NCBI GenBank assembly: GCA_017871115.1
Contig: JAFCIZ010000007.1
Span: forward strand, 62,001 to 126,000
DNA length: 64,000 bases
Direction: 5' to 3'
From: Cunninghamella blakesleeana
Taxonomy: Eukaryota; Mucoromycota; Mucoromycetes; Mucorales; Cunninghamellaceae
Under the pieces are notes generated by a model, which did no database searches, had not been told where the DNA came from, and saw nothing but the letters and a program-made list of their open reading frames with translations. Positions 39,665-53,753 of this stretch are shown here, in pieces (the stretch's first letter is position 1; each line of letters opens with the position of its first letter). The position numbers were made by a program, and so were the translations under genes.

Positions 39665-40246
39665 TATCAAAAACTAGTTTTTTTTTTCTTCAATTGATTT
39701 TTTTAATATGATAAATATAAATATTAGATAAAAAATAAATAAATAAGTATAAATAAATAGTAAATATTATATATATAAATATATATATATTTATGTGTAC
39801 AAAAAAAAAGAGAGAGAGGAAAAAAAATAAAATTTGAGAAAATAAAAAATCGAGGGAGAATAACGGGGCTTTAAAAATTAAAAATTTATGATTGGCCTAA
39901 TTTTTAAATTTCAATTGATTTTAAAAAATTGAAGTACGCTTTTTTATATCTTTCCCCTTTTTTTCCTTTAACTTTTATTTTTCAATATTATTATAACAAT
40001 AATAATTTTTTGTTAAAATTATTATTATTATTATTAGTATTATTAATATACCATTAGTATCATTTTTATTGATTCTTTTTAATCTTATTAATTCTTCATC
40101 TCCATTTATTTATACATACTTTATTTTTTAATATATATATATATATTATAAATTTTAAACTTATTTTAAAATATAGAGATACTTATATTTATAATTGAAT
40201 AATCTCTATTTTATTATTTTTATTTTCATTATTATTATACAATTCA
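39665..40246. promoter_or_regulatory. divergent promoter region of the WHIM/PHD and phosphatase genes
   Basis: 582 bases between two start codons. It contains ATTGGCC at 39891-39897 (CCAAT towards the minus-strand gene), paired A/T tracts and ATT repeats near 40020. No gene seen. Confidence 0.4.
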
Positions 40247-41979
40247 ATGCCTCAACAACCTTTAGAAGAAAACACTTCTTCAAAATCAACTAACAACAGT
40301 AATAATAGTAATAATGTACATTTAACCCAAGTTGCACCTCAAGTAACTAATTCAAAAAACAAAAGTAAATACGAATTATATATATATATATATATATATA
40401 TATTTAAAATATATATATATATAATAAATAAAACAAGATGATGATCTTTTTATTTTATTTTTTAACGACAATAAGCTAATTACTCTCTCTTTAAACATAT
40501 TTACATATTTTATATTATTTTATTTACTTTAGATTCACCAGAATATATTAAATCACCATTACCCTCTAGAAGAAGTAGTCGTACAGCATCTTTAAAAGCA
40601 TCAATGGGAAAGGGCAGCTTCATCTCACTTCTTTTATGTTGTACCTCAAGCGCAGCTTCTATGTTTGATAACAATGATAAATCCTCTTCTATTATGAAAA
40701 GACAACGATATCAAGTATCAACTACTACGACTGCAACAACACCTTCTATTCATGATGAAAAGCAACCACAGCAACATCAAAATATTGTTCCTGAAGTGGG
40801 CACTTCCAATAATTTGGATATTAATGCGGATCAAGTTGTACCTACCAGTGAAAAACCAAAACCTCAGTTACCAAAAATTGTTACTCAGGCTGATCAACTT
40901 CCTAGTTTGACAGAAGATAATGGTGAATTGACAGCAGCTACTCCTGATTCAGCTCCACCACCTATTCAAAACTTTGAAGTAAAAATAATCAATATGATGG
41001 ATACATGTGTATACATATATAACGGATGAGTCGTATTGATTCAATTACTTTTTATTTATTTTACTATTCAATTTTTAGATGAACACTATTAAACTTTTGC
41101 CACCTTTACTCCCAGAAGATATTGGTAGAAAATGCTTAGTTTTAGGTAATTTTTTTTTATAAATATATTTGATGTAGATGAATATAATTTTATTGATTAT
41201 TATTATTCTTATCATATTTAATTTATTATTATTTTATATATATTTAAACATTTCTAATATAGATTTAGATGAAACATTGGTTCACTCCTCATTCAAGGTT
41301 TGTTTACATATTAACAAATAAATAAATAAATAATAATAATAATAATAATATTAATAATGACGTTACTAAAAAATTATTCTTTGTGTTTTATATTGATAAT
41401 AGGCTATACCTAATCCCGATTTTATTGTTCCTGTGGAAATAGATAATCAATATCACAATGTATACGTTTTAAAACGACCTGGAGTAGATGAATTCATGCG
41501 TAAAATGGGTGAATTATATGAAATTGTTGTCTTTACAGCTAGTTTATCCAAGGTACTAAAAAAAAAATTCATAACCAAAAAATTGATCAATAAATTAAAA
41601 AGAGGAGAATAATAATTAAATAATTAATATTAATTATTTTTTTTTTACGTTTTATTATTATTAATAGTATGCTGATCCAGTATTAGATATTTTGGATATA
41701 CATAAAGTAGTAAAGCACCGATTATTCCGAGAGTCATGCTATAATCATAAAGGCACATATGTAAAAGATTTATCTCATTTGAACCGTGATTTGAACTCAA
41801 CTCTTATATTGGATAATTCACCTGCCAGTTATATATTCCATACAGCAAACGCTGTTCCTGTTTCTACATGGTTTAATGATCCTCATGATACTGAATTAAC
41901 TGATTTAATATCTTTCTTGGACGATCTTACTATGGTTGACGATGTTACTTTGGTATTAAACAACCTTCTTGAACCCTAA
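40247..41979 (+). CDS. FCP1/SCP-type phosphatase (Psr1/CTDSP-like)
   Basis: Exons 40247-40364, 40533-40978, 41079-41145, 41263-41297, 41403-41552, 41668-41979; 375 aa. The catalytic HAD motif is [13 protein letters not shown] (DxDxT nucleophile region, split by two introns), followed by [40 protein letters not shown], the motif II/III region [20 protein letters not shown] and [17 protein letters not shown]. This is the small CTD-phosphatase family (yeast Psr1/Psr2, animal SCP). The N-terminal 190 residues are disordered. Near residue 65 they contain [16 protein letters not shown], a dicysteine resembling the palmitoylated N-terminus of Psr1, so membrane attachment is likely. Psr-type enzymes act in plasma-membrane stress signalling. 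Confidence 0.9.
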
Positions 41980-42368
41980 TTCTTAAAAAAATAATAATCC
42001 AGGTTATTTGTTTTATTATCTCTTTACAATTTAGTTTTATTTTTATTATTTTTTTTATCATACCCCCTCTTTACTATTTATCTATTATTATTATTATTAC
42101 TATTATTATTTTCCCTTGAAGAAAAAAAAAATCACAAAAAAAAACCACTTAACATCACATTCCTTTTATTTCCACTCTTTGTTATCTTAATATTTTCGCT
42201 ATTTTATATTATTTTTAATACTTTATCATCTTTACTATTACTATTTTTATTATTATTTTTATATTTTTACGTACCATTAATATTATTATTTCTTTTTTTA
42301 TTATTATATATGACATGTGTATATAAAACTTTCTTTACTTTTATCACTTGGTAATAATAATATTATTA

Positions 42369-42414
<46 letters not shown>

Positions 42415-43592
42415 TATAAGTACAATGAATAAAACAAGCAAAATATACATTATACTACGAAAAGATTTTGCTTTTAGTTATACGTTAAAATTCACCAAAA
42501 ATGGATTTAGTATTTGAAAATTTAAATGCAAACTAAATATTCTTTTTTTAATAGATGATCAACCAATCGACATGAAATTTTAATAGATCAATAATGTAAT
42601 TGTTATCTATATAGAAAATTAATTTTCATTGGATGATCATGTTTATTTGTTGGTTAATTTGAAAAACAATGTTCAAGGTAATTATTTATTTCTCTTCATA
42701 TATAATCAACTATTAACTTGATATTTAAATTGATTAATAGCAATATGATTATTGTATATATATATTGACTTTAATGAAAATTAATACTTGTACTTATTAA
42801 TATAAGTTAATATATAACTTTAAAATGCCTTTTTTAATCAGTGAATATTTCAGACCACCATATCAAAATAAACTGACAAGTAAAGATCATAGAGTTAATA
42901 TATTAAATTTCGAGCCAATCGATTTGATTATCTATGAAGAAAAAAATAATAAATAACTTGAGTATAAATATTTTAGATGATCTTGTGAAGGTTAGCCAGC
43001 ATACAATGTATAATGACATTAATTATGTATCAAAATATCATATTAAATAATCCATTATCCACGAGAGCAAATAAATATTTAGCTTGAAGTATTCTTCTTT
43101 GAATAATTTTATCTTTTGAAAAAAAAAAAACCCCCCCCCAAATAAAGTTTTAATTATTTATTGTAGCTATTTATTATTTTATTATATTTTTTTAAAAAAA
43201 AGATAAAGTGTAAATATCAAGGATTACTTATTAAGAACATATCTAAAAACTAAATATTATTGGCCAATTTTAGTAGAAGGTCATAAAAAAAATCATTTTT
43301 GTGAGCTACTTTTTTTTCTATATTGCTGTTTTTTAAAAAACTATATAATTATATTTTTTCTATAGTATTTGAAAGTAAGAGGTTTAGAAAATATTTAAAC
43401 AATAATTATATAAAAAATATATAATGTATGGAACAGCTTTATTGGAATCAATATGTGTATAAAGTTATACTAGCAATAGATTAATAGAAATAGGAATTTT
43501 GTTATTTTAACATGGGGTGAATGAATTAAAAATAGAAGTTTAAATTATAGTGATATTTTTAATGAATATTTATTTATTACTATTACCGCTAC

Positions 43593-43633
<41 letters not shown>

Positions 43634-44594
43634 CCATTATATCTAATATATATTAATAAAGTATTCATTTCCGACCTATAGTATTAACCCCAAAAGCAAA
43701 GAAAAAATTAAAAACAAAAGTATCTTCTCTCTTGAAATAAATATATAGCTTTTCAATAATTTTAGAATATGTATGGACTAACTGTGTATATAAATTTACG
43801 ATTTATAAGTTTAATTATTTCTATTGATTAAACATAGCTTCTCATAATGATGTCCATTTTTTTATAACAGCTTTTTGGGTAAATCCTATTATGGTAACAA
43901 TATGGGTAGCAATATGAACATAGATTTTTTTATATATATATATGTTAATAATAAATGACGATCGTCAGGCTAAGCTTTATTTTTTGTATTTTTTTAGCTT
44001 TTTTTACAGGTACTTTCAAGAGAACTTTGTACTACTATTTTTATTTTTATTTTGAATTTGGAGATCTGCTTGGCCGAAAACTAACTTTGGAAGGTCAGCC
44101 AGTATGAAAATTACCATATATAAATAGCTACTGTATAACCTTTGTCCATTTGTAACCATATATATTTATTTACGGAAGAGACGGAACTACAAATTAGAAA
44201 AATTTTATATTATTTTACAAGGTAATATAATATGTATATAATACGAGTATATATATGCATCAACTATCTTTATATATAACCGTTTTAAAAAAAATATGCA
44301 AATAATTCCTCTACTTTTTTTTTTCTTCTTCTCATAAACTTTTATTTTTAACAATAAAAAAAGTATAAAGAGCTCATCCTTTATAACATTTATGATAATT
44401 AGTGAGTTTGGGTGTAACAAATAGCAAACTAAATAAAACGAAGATAAATTAAATAAAGTGGTACTCCATTTTGTTACACGATAAAAAAAAAAAAGCAATT
44501 ATATTTTTTCTATTGACCTTGCTCTTAATTTTTTTTTCTTTTTTCTTATTTTTTTCTTCAACTATTTTCATTTCAACATCACATTATATATAAA
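41980..44594. other. large gene-free intergenic region
   Basis: 2.6 kb without a credible gene. It holds (TA)n at about 42376-42412, an A12C10 run at about 43118-43140, (ATT)n at about 43593-43630 and a palindromic ATTGGCCAAT at 43259-43268. Several short patches are less AT-rich (for example 42840-42960 and 43860-43900) but carry many stops in all frames. I found no tRNA cloverleaf by eye. A non-coding transcript or degraded gene cannot be excluded. Confidence 0.5.
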
Positions 44595-45815
44595 ATGGAA
44601 TTTCTTGTTACTGAAGGAGCTAAGGCGGCGGGCTTACCTGGGAATGCGATTGAAGTCATTAATATGTCTATACAATTTACACTAAATAGAGTAGATGATT
44701 GGCAAAGCGTAGTACCCGAAGGAAAGGCACTTAAAGCACAATGTCAACTTTTCCAACAATTAATTAAAGATTTATTACAATATCAAGATTTACCTATATC
44801 CAGCATATTGAACGATTTAAATAAAAAAATCACAAGCACCAATGAAACAATAGATAATTTTTTAAAAGAAGAAGATGCTCAAAGATCATTTTTTGGAAAA
44901 GTTGGTTACAATATCAAAAGAGTGAAGCTTGCAAATGACCTTCGAGGTACATTTAAAGGTACCACTGCTAGTTTAGAAACCTCCAATACAAAGATTACAG
45001 ACATTTTAAATTTATCCAAAACATTAAATAAACCCACTATTCATTGGTATAAAAAAGATATGGTTAATGAAGAAAGTTTTCTCTTTTGGAAAGAAATATG
45101 TGGCGAAAATTTACATGAATCGGGTGAAACATGGGGTTTATTCCTCCAGCGCTATCAATCTAAATATGGAGAACATTGGGATAGTGAAACCATTGAGCGA
45201 ATCAACCGTGTAGCATGTACTAATAATAATAACTTTAACCTTTCTGGTTTTATCATCTTGACCAAATTAACAGGGTTCCCTATCAATGTAGAAAAATTAC
45301 CATCTTTAATGGATGCTCGTGGCAACGAATCCCCTCAAACACGTATGGAAGTAGCTAAAATGGTAAATGAATTGATTACGTATTATTCAAGTAAAGAAAT
45401 GCGTGACTGGATCGTTGCCGTTTTCCATTGGTATCAAGGTGTAAATAAGCGTGATAAAGAAGCATGGCAAGAAAGAGCAAATGAATGGGGAACATGTATT
45501 ATTAGTATGCGTAACAAGAAACCCGAGGAATATAATGAAAGAGAATTATTGGCAGAGCAAGTAGATTTAGCTAGAAGAGGGTATTCATTTTTCTTCCAAA
45601 GATATACTGTGGTATGGAAAATTGGCAAAGTATCAAGAGAAGCATTTAGCGACGTGGATTTCCCTGGAAAAGCACGTATGTATGAATTTATTAATCATAT
45701 CGAGCCTTTGGATCATGCCAACTACCATGTTGTGATGAAACAAGATCCTGAAAAGTGGGAAAGAAAGAAACCTAATGTTTATAAATTCTTACGAGATAAT
45801 TTTTTAAACAAATAA
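44595..45815 (+). CDS. Tandem paralogue 1: helical-bundle (MLKL/HeLo-like) N-terminus with a novel conserved C-terminal domain
   Basis: A single exon encodes 406 aa. Residues 1-145 look all-helical: an amphipathic start (LVTEGAKAAGLPGNAIEVIN), two long helices (KALKAQCQLFQQLIKDLLQY and SILNDLNKKITSTNETIDNF), then a basic helix (FFGKVGYNIKRVKLANDLRG). This order and spacing resemble the four-helix bundles of MLKL, HeLo and RPW8-type cell-death proteins, though I cannot run a profile search. A FLFWKEICGE..ETWGLFLQRY module follows (about 162-190). The C-terminal 180 residues are shared with the neighbour at 46854: YYSSKEMRDW, VDLARR, FFQRYTVVWKIGK, DVDFPGKARMYE, PLDHANYH, NVYKFL. No signal peptide or TM helix. 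Function unknown. Confidence 0.75.
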   Translation: MEFLVTEGAKAAGLPGNAIEVINMSIQFTLNRVDDWQSVVPEGKALKAQCQLFQQLIKDLLQYQDLPISSILNDLNKKITSTNETIDNFLKEEDAQRSFFGKVGYNIKRVKLANDLRGTFKGTTASLETSNTKITDILNLSKTLNKPTIHWYKKDMVNEESFLFWKEICGENLHESGETWGLFLQRYQSKYGEHWDSETIERINRVACTNNNNFNLSGFIILTKLTGFPINVEKLPSLMDARGNESPQTRMEVAKMVNELITYYSSKEMRDWIVAVFHWYQGVNKRDKEAWQERANEWGTCIISMRNKKPEEYNERELLAEQVDLARRGYSFFFQRYTVVWKIGKVSREAFSDVDFPGKARMYEFINHIEPLDHANYHVVMKQDPEKWERKKPNVYKFLRDNFLNK

Positions 45816-46853
45816 AGAAATGGACGTTTATTCATAGTTGTATATAATATTTGTTTATTTGTTTATTATTATTATTATTACTATTATTATTATTATCACT
45901 GTGTACCAAGTGCTTATTTTTATCTTTGTTCATCGTCATTTTATTATTATGTATATATAGACTTTTCTTTTTCTGAGCTTTTCTTTTTTTAAAAGAAAAG
46001 CGAGATTTCCTTTTTTCAAATTTTTAGTACAATTAAAAAGTAACCTAATTTATAAATCCTACACAGCTATGGGAAGCCACAGAATTCCAAAAAGAAAAAT
46101 TTACTTACGTAGTTTGTGGCTGATGCTCTAATTTGTCCCATCATATATTTATTATTTTTGAGATAATAAACGTAACTAAAAAAAATCAAATATTACCTAT
46201 TACATACTATTGTTATGATGTATTTATCTCTTTATATTAAATAAAAATTGTAGGAATAATGATTTTTTATACTGATATTATAAAGTAGTTCAATTTTTTA
46301 CTTATTGCTATGTACAGCATACATTCAATTTATATAGCTTTGATGTATCACCACGTCTTTCCTCATGATCTCGGCAAGATAATAATAATAGAATTATGTA
46401 TTACGTATAAATTTTAAAATTTTTATTTTTTTTTTAGTATTTTTTTCCTTGTTTTCATAGCGTAAAAAGGAAAAATAAAATAAAATAGAAATTAGTGATA
46501 AAATTTAAACAATGAATATATCATTATTATTATAAATAGATATCTATTTAAAGAAAGATTAATTTTTTTTTTTTTTCAATATATCATAAACAGCTGTTTT
46601 TTTCAACCCAGATAGCACCTAATCGTTTAAAAATTAATTTTCTTTTTACTGAGCATTCTTTTTTCTTTTTGTATTTAGGAGCTCTCTTTTTTCTTTTTTC
46701 TTTTTTTCGTCTCTTTTTTTCCTCTTTTATCCTTTTTATTTTACTCCTTTTATCTCTTTTTTTTTTTTAAAAAAAAAAAAAGAAAAAGAAAATAACAATA
46801 ACAAAATAAAGCGCTTACTTTCTATTAAAGATAAACTTGCACCTAAAAACAAA
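45816..46853. other. intergenic between the tandem paralogues
   Basis: 1.04 kb, AT-rich, ending in CT-rich and T12A13 sequence (46757-46781) upstream of the second gene. No frame or RNA gene seen. Its length argues against co-transcription of the pair. Confidence 0.55.
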
Positions 46854-48017
46854 ATGGCCACTACTTCTAATAATCTCACAACTAGTTTAGATGAAATTAA
46901 AAAAATCACAGAAGTATCTGTAGCTGTTTTACCAGAAATCTATTCTTTACGATATATTTATGAACACTTGATCAAAAATGTGAATAATATTAAAGATACT
47001 GAAGCCTTGTCTACGCAATTAAATGAACTCTCAACTTCGTTCCAAGAATATATTACCAAAGAAAAAGCAGGGCGTGAATTATGGGGTGATGTCTTGTGGA
47101 AAACCAAACGTCTTAGCATCTTGTCTCATTATCGTTACCATTGGGAAAAAACTTTTGAAAAAGTAAAAGAATTTAGTCAACAAACCTATACAACATGGGA
47201 TATTAGTCTTGCCAGAGATACTTTTACCACTATTCCAGAACAAGATAATGATTTAGCTTTTAGTTTTTGGGATTCTCTTTCCACTTCCTCTACCAACAAA
47301 CAACCACTTATCATTTCATGGGGCGATTTCCAAACAAAATATCAACGCCGTTTTGGTAAATGGAATGAAAGTATGACCGAAGCTTTAGATCATTTAACCA
47401 CCAACAACTCCGCTTTCCCTACCAAATCCACATCTCCTGACCACGTTACCGTGTTTGACTTTATTGCCGTTACCAATGACTATGGTTTCCCTTTCAACTT
47501 GGAACAATTGCCTGTCTTGGCCGGACCTCCACCTTCAGAATTAGCAAGAATCGAAACAGCTAAATTATTAACGGATTTAATGGTATACTTCTCAAGTCAA
47601 GAAATGCGTGAATATTTAATTATTTTATATACTTATTTTAAAGATATAAATCGTAAGGATAAAGATGCTATGATTGAAAAGGCAAATGAATGGGCCAAAG
47701 TGATTCTTAGCAGCCGTGGAAAAGATAAATCGGAATTTACACCAGAACAAAAGGAAGCTGACCAAGTGGATTTAGCAAGGAGAACTATTTCATTATTCTA
47801 TCAACGCTATATGGTCTTATGGCGTACAGGGCAATATGCTAGAGATCTTTTTAACGATGTAGATTTCCCCGGTAAAGCAAGAGTTTATGAAGTCAGAGAG
47901 TATGTTTTACCTTTAGATCATGCTAATTATCACATCGTTATTAAAGGTGATTCTACAAAATGGGAAAGCAAACGTCCTAAAGTTTACAAGTTTTTGGATC
48001 AATTGGTCAAGCTTTAA
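46854..48017 (+). CDS. Tandem paralogue 2: helical N-terminus with the same novel C-terminal domain
   Basis: A single exon encodes 387 aa. It aligns with the upstream gene over most of its length, but the N-terminal helical region (1-125) is strongly diverged (SLDEIKKITEVSVAVLPEIY, LNELSTSFQEYITKEKAGRE, LWGDVLWKTKRLSILSHYRY). The middle module is FSFWDSL..ISWGDFQTKYQRRFGKW, matching FLFWKEIC..TWGLFLQRYQSKYGEHW of paralogue 1. The C-terminal domain keeps YGFPFNLEQLP, YFSSQEMREY, INRKDKDA, DQVDLARRTISLFYQRYMVL, DVDFPGKARVYE, LPLDHANYHIVIK and VYKFL. No TM helix or signal peptide. The same C-terminus with a faster-evolving N-terminus suggests a variable effector joined to a conserved sensor or scaffold; this is inference. 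Confidence 0.75.
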   Translation: MATTSNNLTTSLDEIKKITEVSVAVLPEIYSLRYIYEHLIKNVNNIKDTEALSTQLNELSTSFQEYITKEKAGRELWGDVLWKTKRLSILSHYRYHWEKTFEKVKEFSQQTYTTWDISLARDTFTTIPEQDNDLAFSFWDSLSTSSTNKQPLIISWGDFQTKYQRRFGKWNESMTEALDHLTTNNSAFPTKSTSPDHVTVFDFIAVTNDYGFPFNLEQLPVLAGPPPSELARIETAKLLTDLMVYFSSQEMREYLIILYTYFKDINRKDKDAMIEKANEWAKVILSSRGKDKSEFTPEQKEADQVDLARRTISLFYQRYMVLWRTGQYARDLFNDVDFPGKARVYEVREYVLPLDHANYHIVIKGDSTKWESKRPKVYKFLDQLVKL

Positions 48018-49987
48018 ATTCATATGATGATAGTCGTCTATTTATATAAATGTGTATATATACATATATAAAAAAAAAAAAACATGTGGATAATAAACAA
48101 ATAAACAATAACAAAAAGGATAAAATTAAAAATAAAAAAAAAATAAAAACGTATATTTATATATGTTTGATGAATGAAAATAATTACAACAATAGTAAAT
48201 AGCCACTACCATATAATTTTTAATCATAATAATTAAAATACTTTTTACAATTATATATAATTATATTGTTAAATAGCTTTTTTCTTTATTTTATTTTTAT
48301 ATTTAATACTTAGTTAACTACCATTTAAATAAATATGTTTACGTATTACGTCATAACTCTTTTATATTATAATATATGTGTATGCGAATAATTAAATTAT
48401 TTTTTTTCTATGCAGAAAAAGTAAAAAGAATGAAAAATCGTGATTTTTATGTATATATAATACAAAGTATTCTATTTATATAATTCTTATCAAGCACTTG
48501 ATCTATTTAAATGTTCGCGCGCAGAGTAAAAAAAAAAAAAGTAAATAATAAATAATGCACAGCATCGGAATACCATTTATATTTATATTTTTTAAAGGCT
48601 CCTAAGGATTTCTGAAAAGAAAGAAAAATCTGAATTAACCATTTTACCCAATAAATGACCTATATAATCTTGATTATTTTTAAATTTCTTTTTCAGCGCT
48701 AATTTTTTAAATTATTGAAGTTCATCAAAATAGGTAAATTCTCGAAAACTTGAATTTAGCATGTAAAATTTTTAACTTGTTTACTAAAAAAATTAGTAAT
48801 AATTTAAACTGGTTTCATATAAATAATACTATTAGTTTAAACATGGTTGTTTGTTTGTTTGTTTTATTAAATAAAATAAATAACAAAGCAAAACTTCTTC
48901 TTTGTAGCGTCTGATTGAGTCTATTTTTTTTTAACACCAGTAAAAGTATAAATTAAAAAAAAAGCATTTTATCAAATGACTTTTTTCTTTTTCTTTTTTT
49001 ATTTTTAAAAATATCAATATAAAAATCAGTACTCTAACTTTTAATTGTATTTTTGATATTGACCCTAATCTGTTTCCGTTTTTGATGATATGGTAGTATA
49101 CTAGAATAATTTCAGGTAAATGCTCCCAGCTCTCTCTTTTTTGATTGGAAGAAAACTAATGATATAATTTTTATTCTGATGTTGGTAGCCAAGGTAGAAT
49201 GAAGAAAGACTATTGTTAACAGATAGAAAAGCCAAGTATGGTAATACTAGCAGATGTTACTAAATTTATGTCACACTTTATAATAGATTTTCTATTGAAG
49301 ATAATTACGATGATGACAAGTATCTTCATTTACCATATAATAAGAAAAAAAAAATTATGTAAAACAAGGTTTTTTTTTTTTTTTTTTTTTTGGCTCGATG
49401 TTGATGATATCAAGAATAAATATTTTGTCGATTATTTTTGTAGTAATGTACACTATACATATATTATATGGCTGCGCTGTTTAAAATTTAAAAAATCATC
49501 CAGAAAGTTAATTGATTTGTTTATAAATCTTTTCAGGGTTTTTCAAATAGGATATGATTTGAAATACAAGTCTTTCAAAAAAAAAAAAAAAGGTTTTCCA
49601 ATGCTACAAACAAAGAGCTAATCATTTTCAGTTATTATCATTAAAATAATAGATAGTGTTTACTAGATCAATTACCAGTTAAGGTAAAAAAATGATAACA
49701 CGCGATGTTAAATCTTATGTGTAAAAGACTCACATCACGTTACTTTTTTATTTTTAAAAAAACATTTTTAGTTTGATGTCAACCTACTTTATTTATATGT
49801 GATGACAATCTTTTTTGCTGTTGTTTTTTTATATTTACATATATATAAAAAAAAACGATCCACTTTTTTATTATTACTTAAACATAAAAGCTATATATAT
49901 CCTCATTATGCCATTTGATAATTTATTTATTTTATTATATTTGGGTTAAATTATAAATTTAATTTTCAAAAAATACGCAGCCTTTAT

Positions 49988-50018
<31 letters not shown>

Positions 50019-50353
50019 GTATTTATCTTTATATCTATTCAACAAAATCACATTAACCAAGATTTCTATCTATTTTAAAAAAAAAAAATTTATTGTATGT
50101 GTAACTAGGTTTTATATAAAAAAAATAGAAAAACAGGTACGTACAAAGCTAAAAACGATAGCACGTTGCTAACTGATTGGGTAAAATTTAAAGGCAGCAT
50201 TGCAAAAAATTTAAAAATAGTATATCTTTTTTTATATTAAATTTATTTTTAAAAAGAAATTTATTGCCTTTTTCTTTTTCCTTTCTCTCTATTTTTTTTT
50301 TTTACACCCTATTTTATATAAATATATATATATATATATATAATATACATACG
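48018..50353. other. large gene-free intergenic region
   Basis: 2.3 kb. A frame at 49238-49621 contains low-complexity stretches, and I do not accept it as a gene. An imperfect inverted repeat (ACGCGATGT at about 49702-49710 against ACATCACGT near 49731-49739) could form a hairpin. A CGCGCGC patch sits near 48516. TA runs lie at 49988-50020 and 50320-50345. No RNA gene recognised. Confidence 0.5.
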
Positions 50354-52960
<2,607 letters not shown>

Positions 52961-53264
52961 AGAAAGAAAAAGTAACTCTTTATCCTCTATTATTTTTATC
53001 CTTTCCTTTCCTTTCCTTTTTTTTTATTTAATTTAATTGTCATTTTTATTGATTGATTGATTGATTGATTTTTTATATATATGTTAGATAGTTTATAATA
53101 AAAAAATATATATTTTTCTTTTTTATTCGATATTGATACCCCTCCCCCCTTTTTTTTCTTTCCCCTCAGTAAAAATGTAATGCAAAAAAAAAAAAAGTAG
53201 AAATGTGTAATATTGAAAAATGAGATGAACAGAATATATATATATATGTAAATGATGTTGGTAC

Positions 53265-53314
<50 letters not shown>

Positions 53315-53676
53315 GCGATGATGATATAGATTATGATGGTGATGATCTTTTTACTACCAGTTTATTATCCAATAGGAGAAAATATAGCAAAAGAAAATAT
53401 GCATGTTCAATTTTTCTCTTTATCTATATTTTTTATAATATTCTACATTTTCTTTTTGAAGATGATTTCAGCAACTAAAACAACTTTAATAAATAAAGTA
53501 ATAATGCTAACTTTCTTTGGTATAGCTTGATTCATGGAAATATATATCAACCTACCACTTGGAAATCAAATTGTGTCACCTAAAATAAAATAAAAATAAA
53601 GCCCGTGGTCGTTGTTGTAATATACATATTTCTTTCTATTTTTTCCATGCTATCATTGAGCATATAGCCGCTCTAC

Positions 53677-53753
<77 letters not shown>

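Noticed and set aside
49060..49260. Possible box C/D snoRNA (TGATGAT ... CTGA)
   Set aside because: The C box does not match RUGAUGA, no terminal stem pairs the ends, and such short motifs are common in AT-rich DNA.
49238..49621. 127-codon plus-strand frame
   Set aside because: It contains poly-K and poly-F tracts from homopolymer runs, shows no domain, and does not resemble the neighbouring paralogues.
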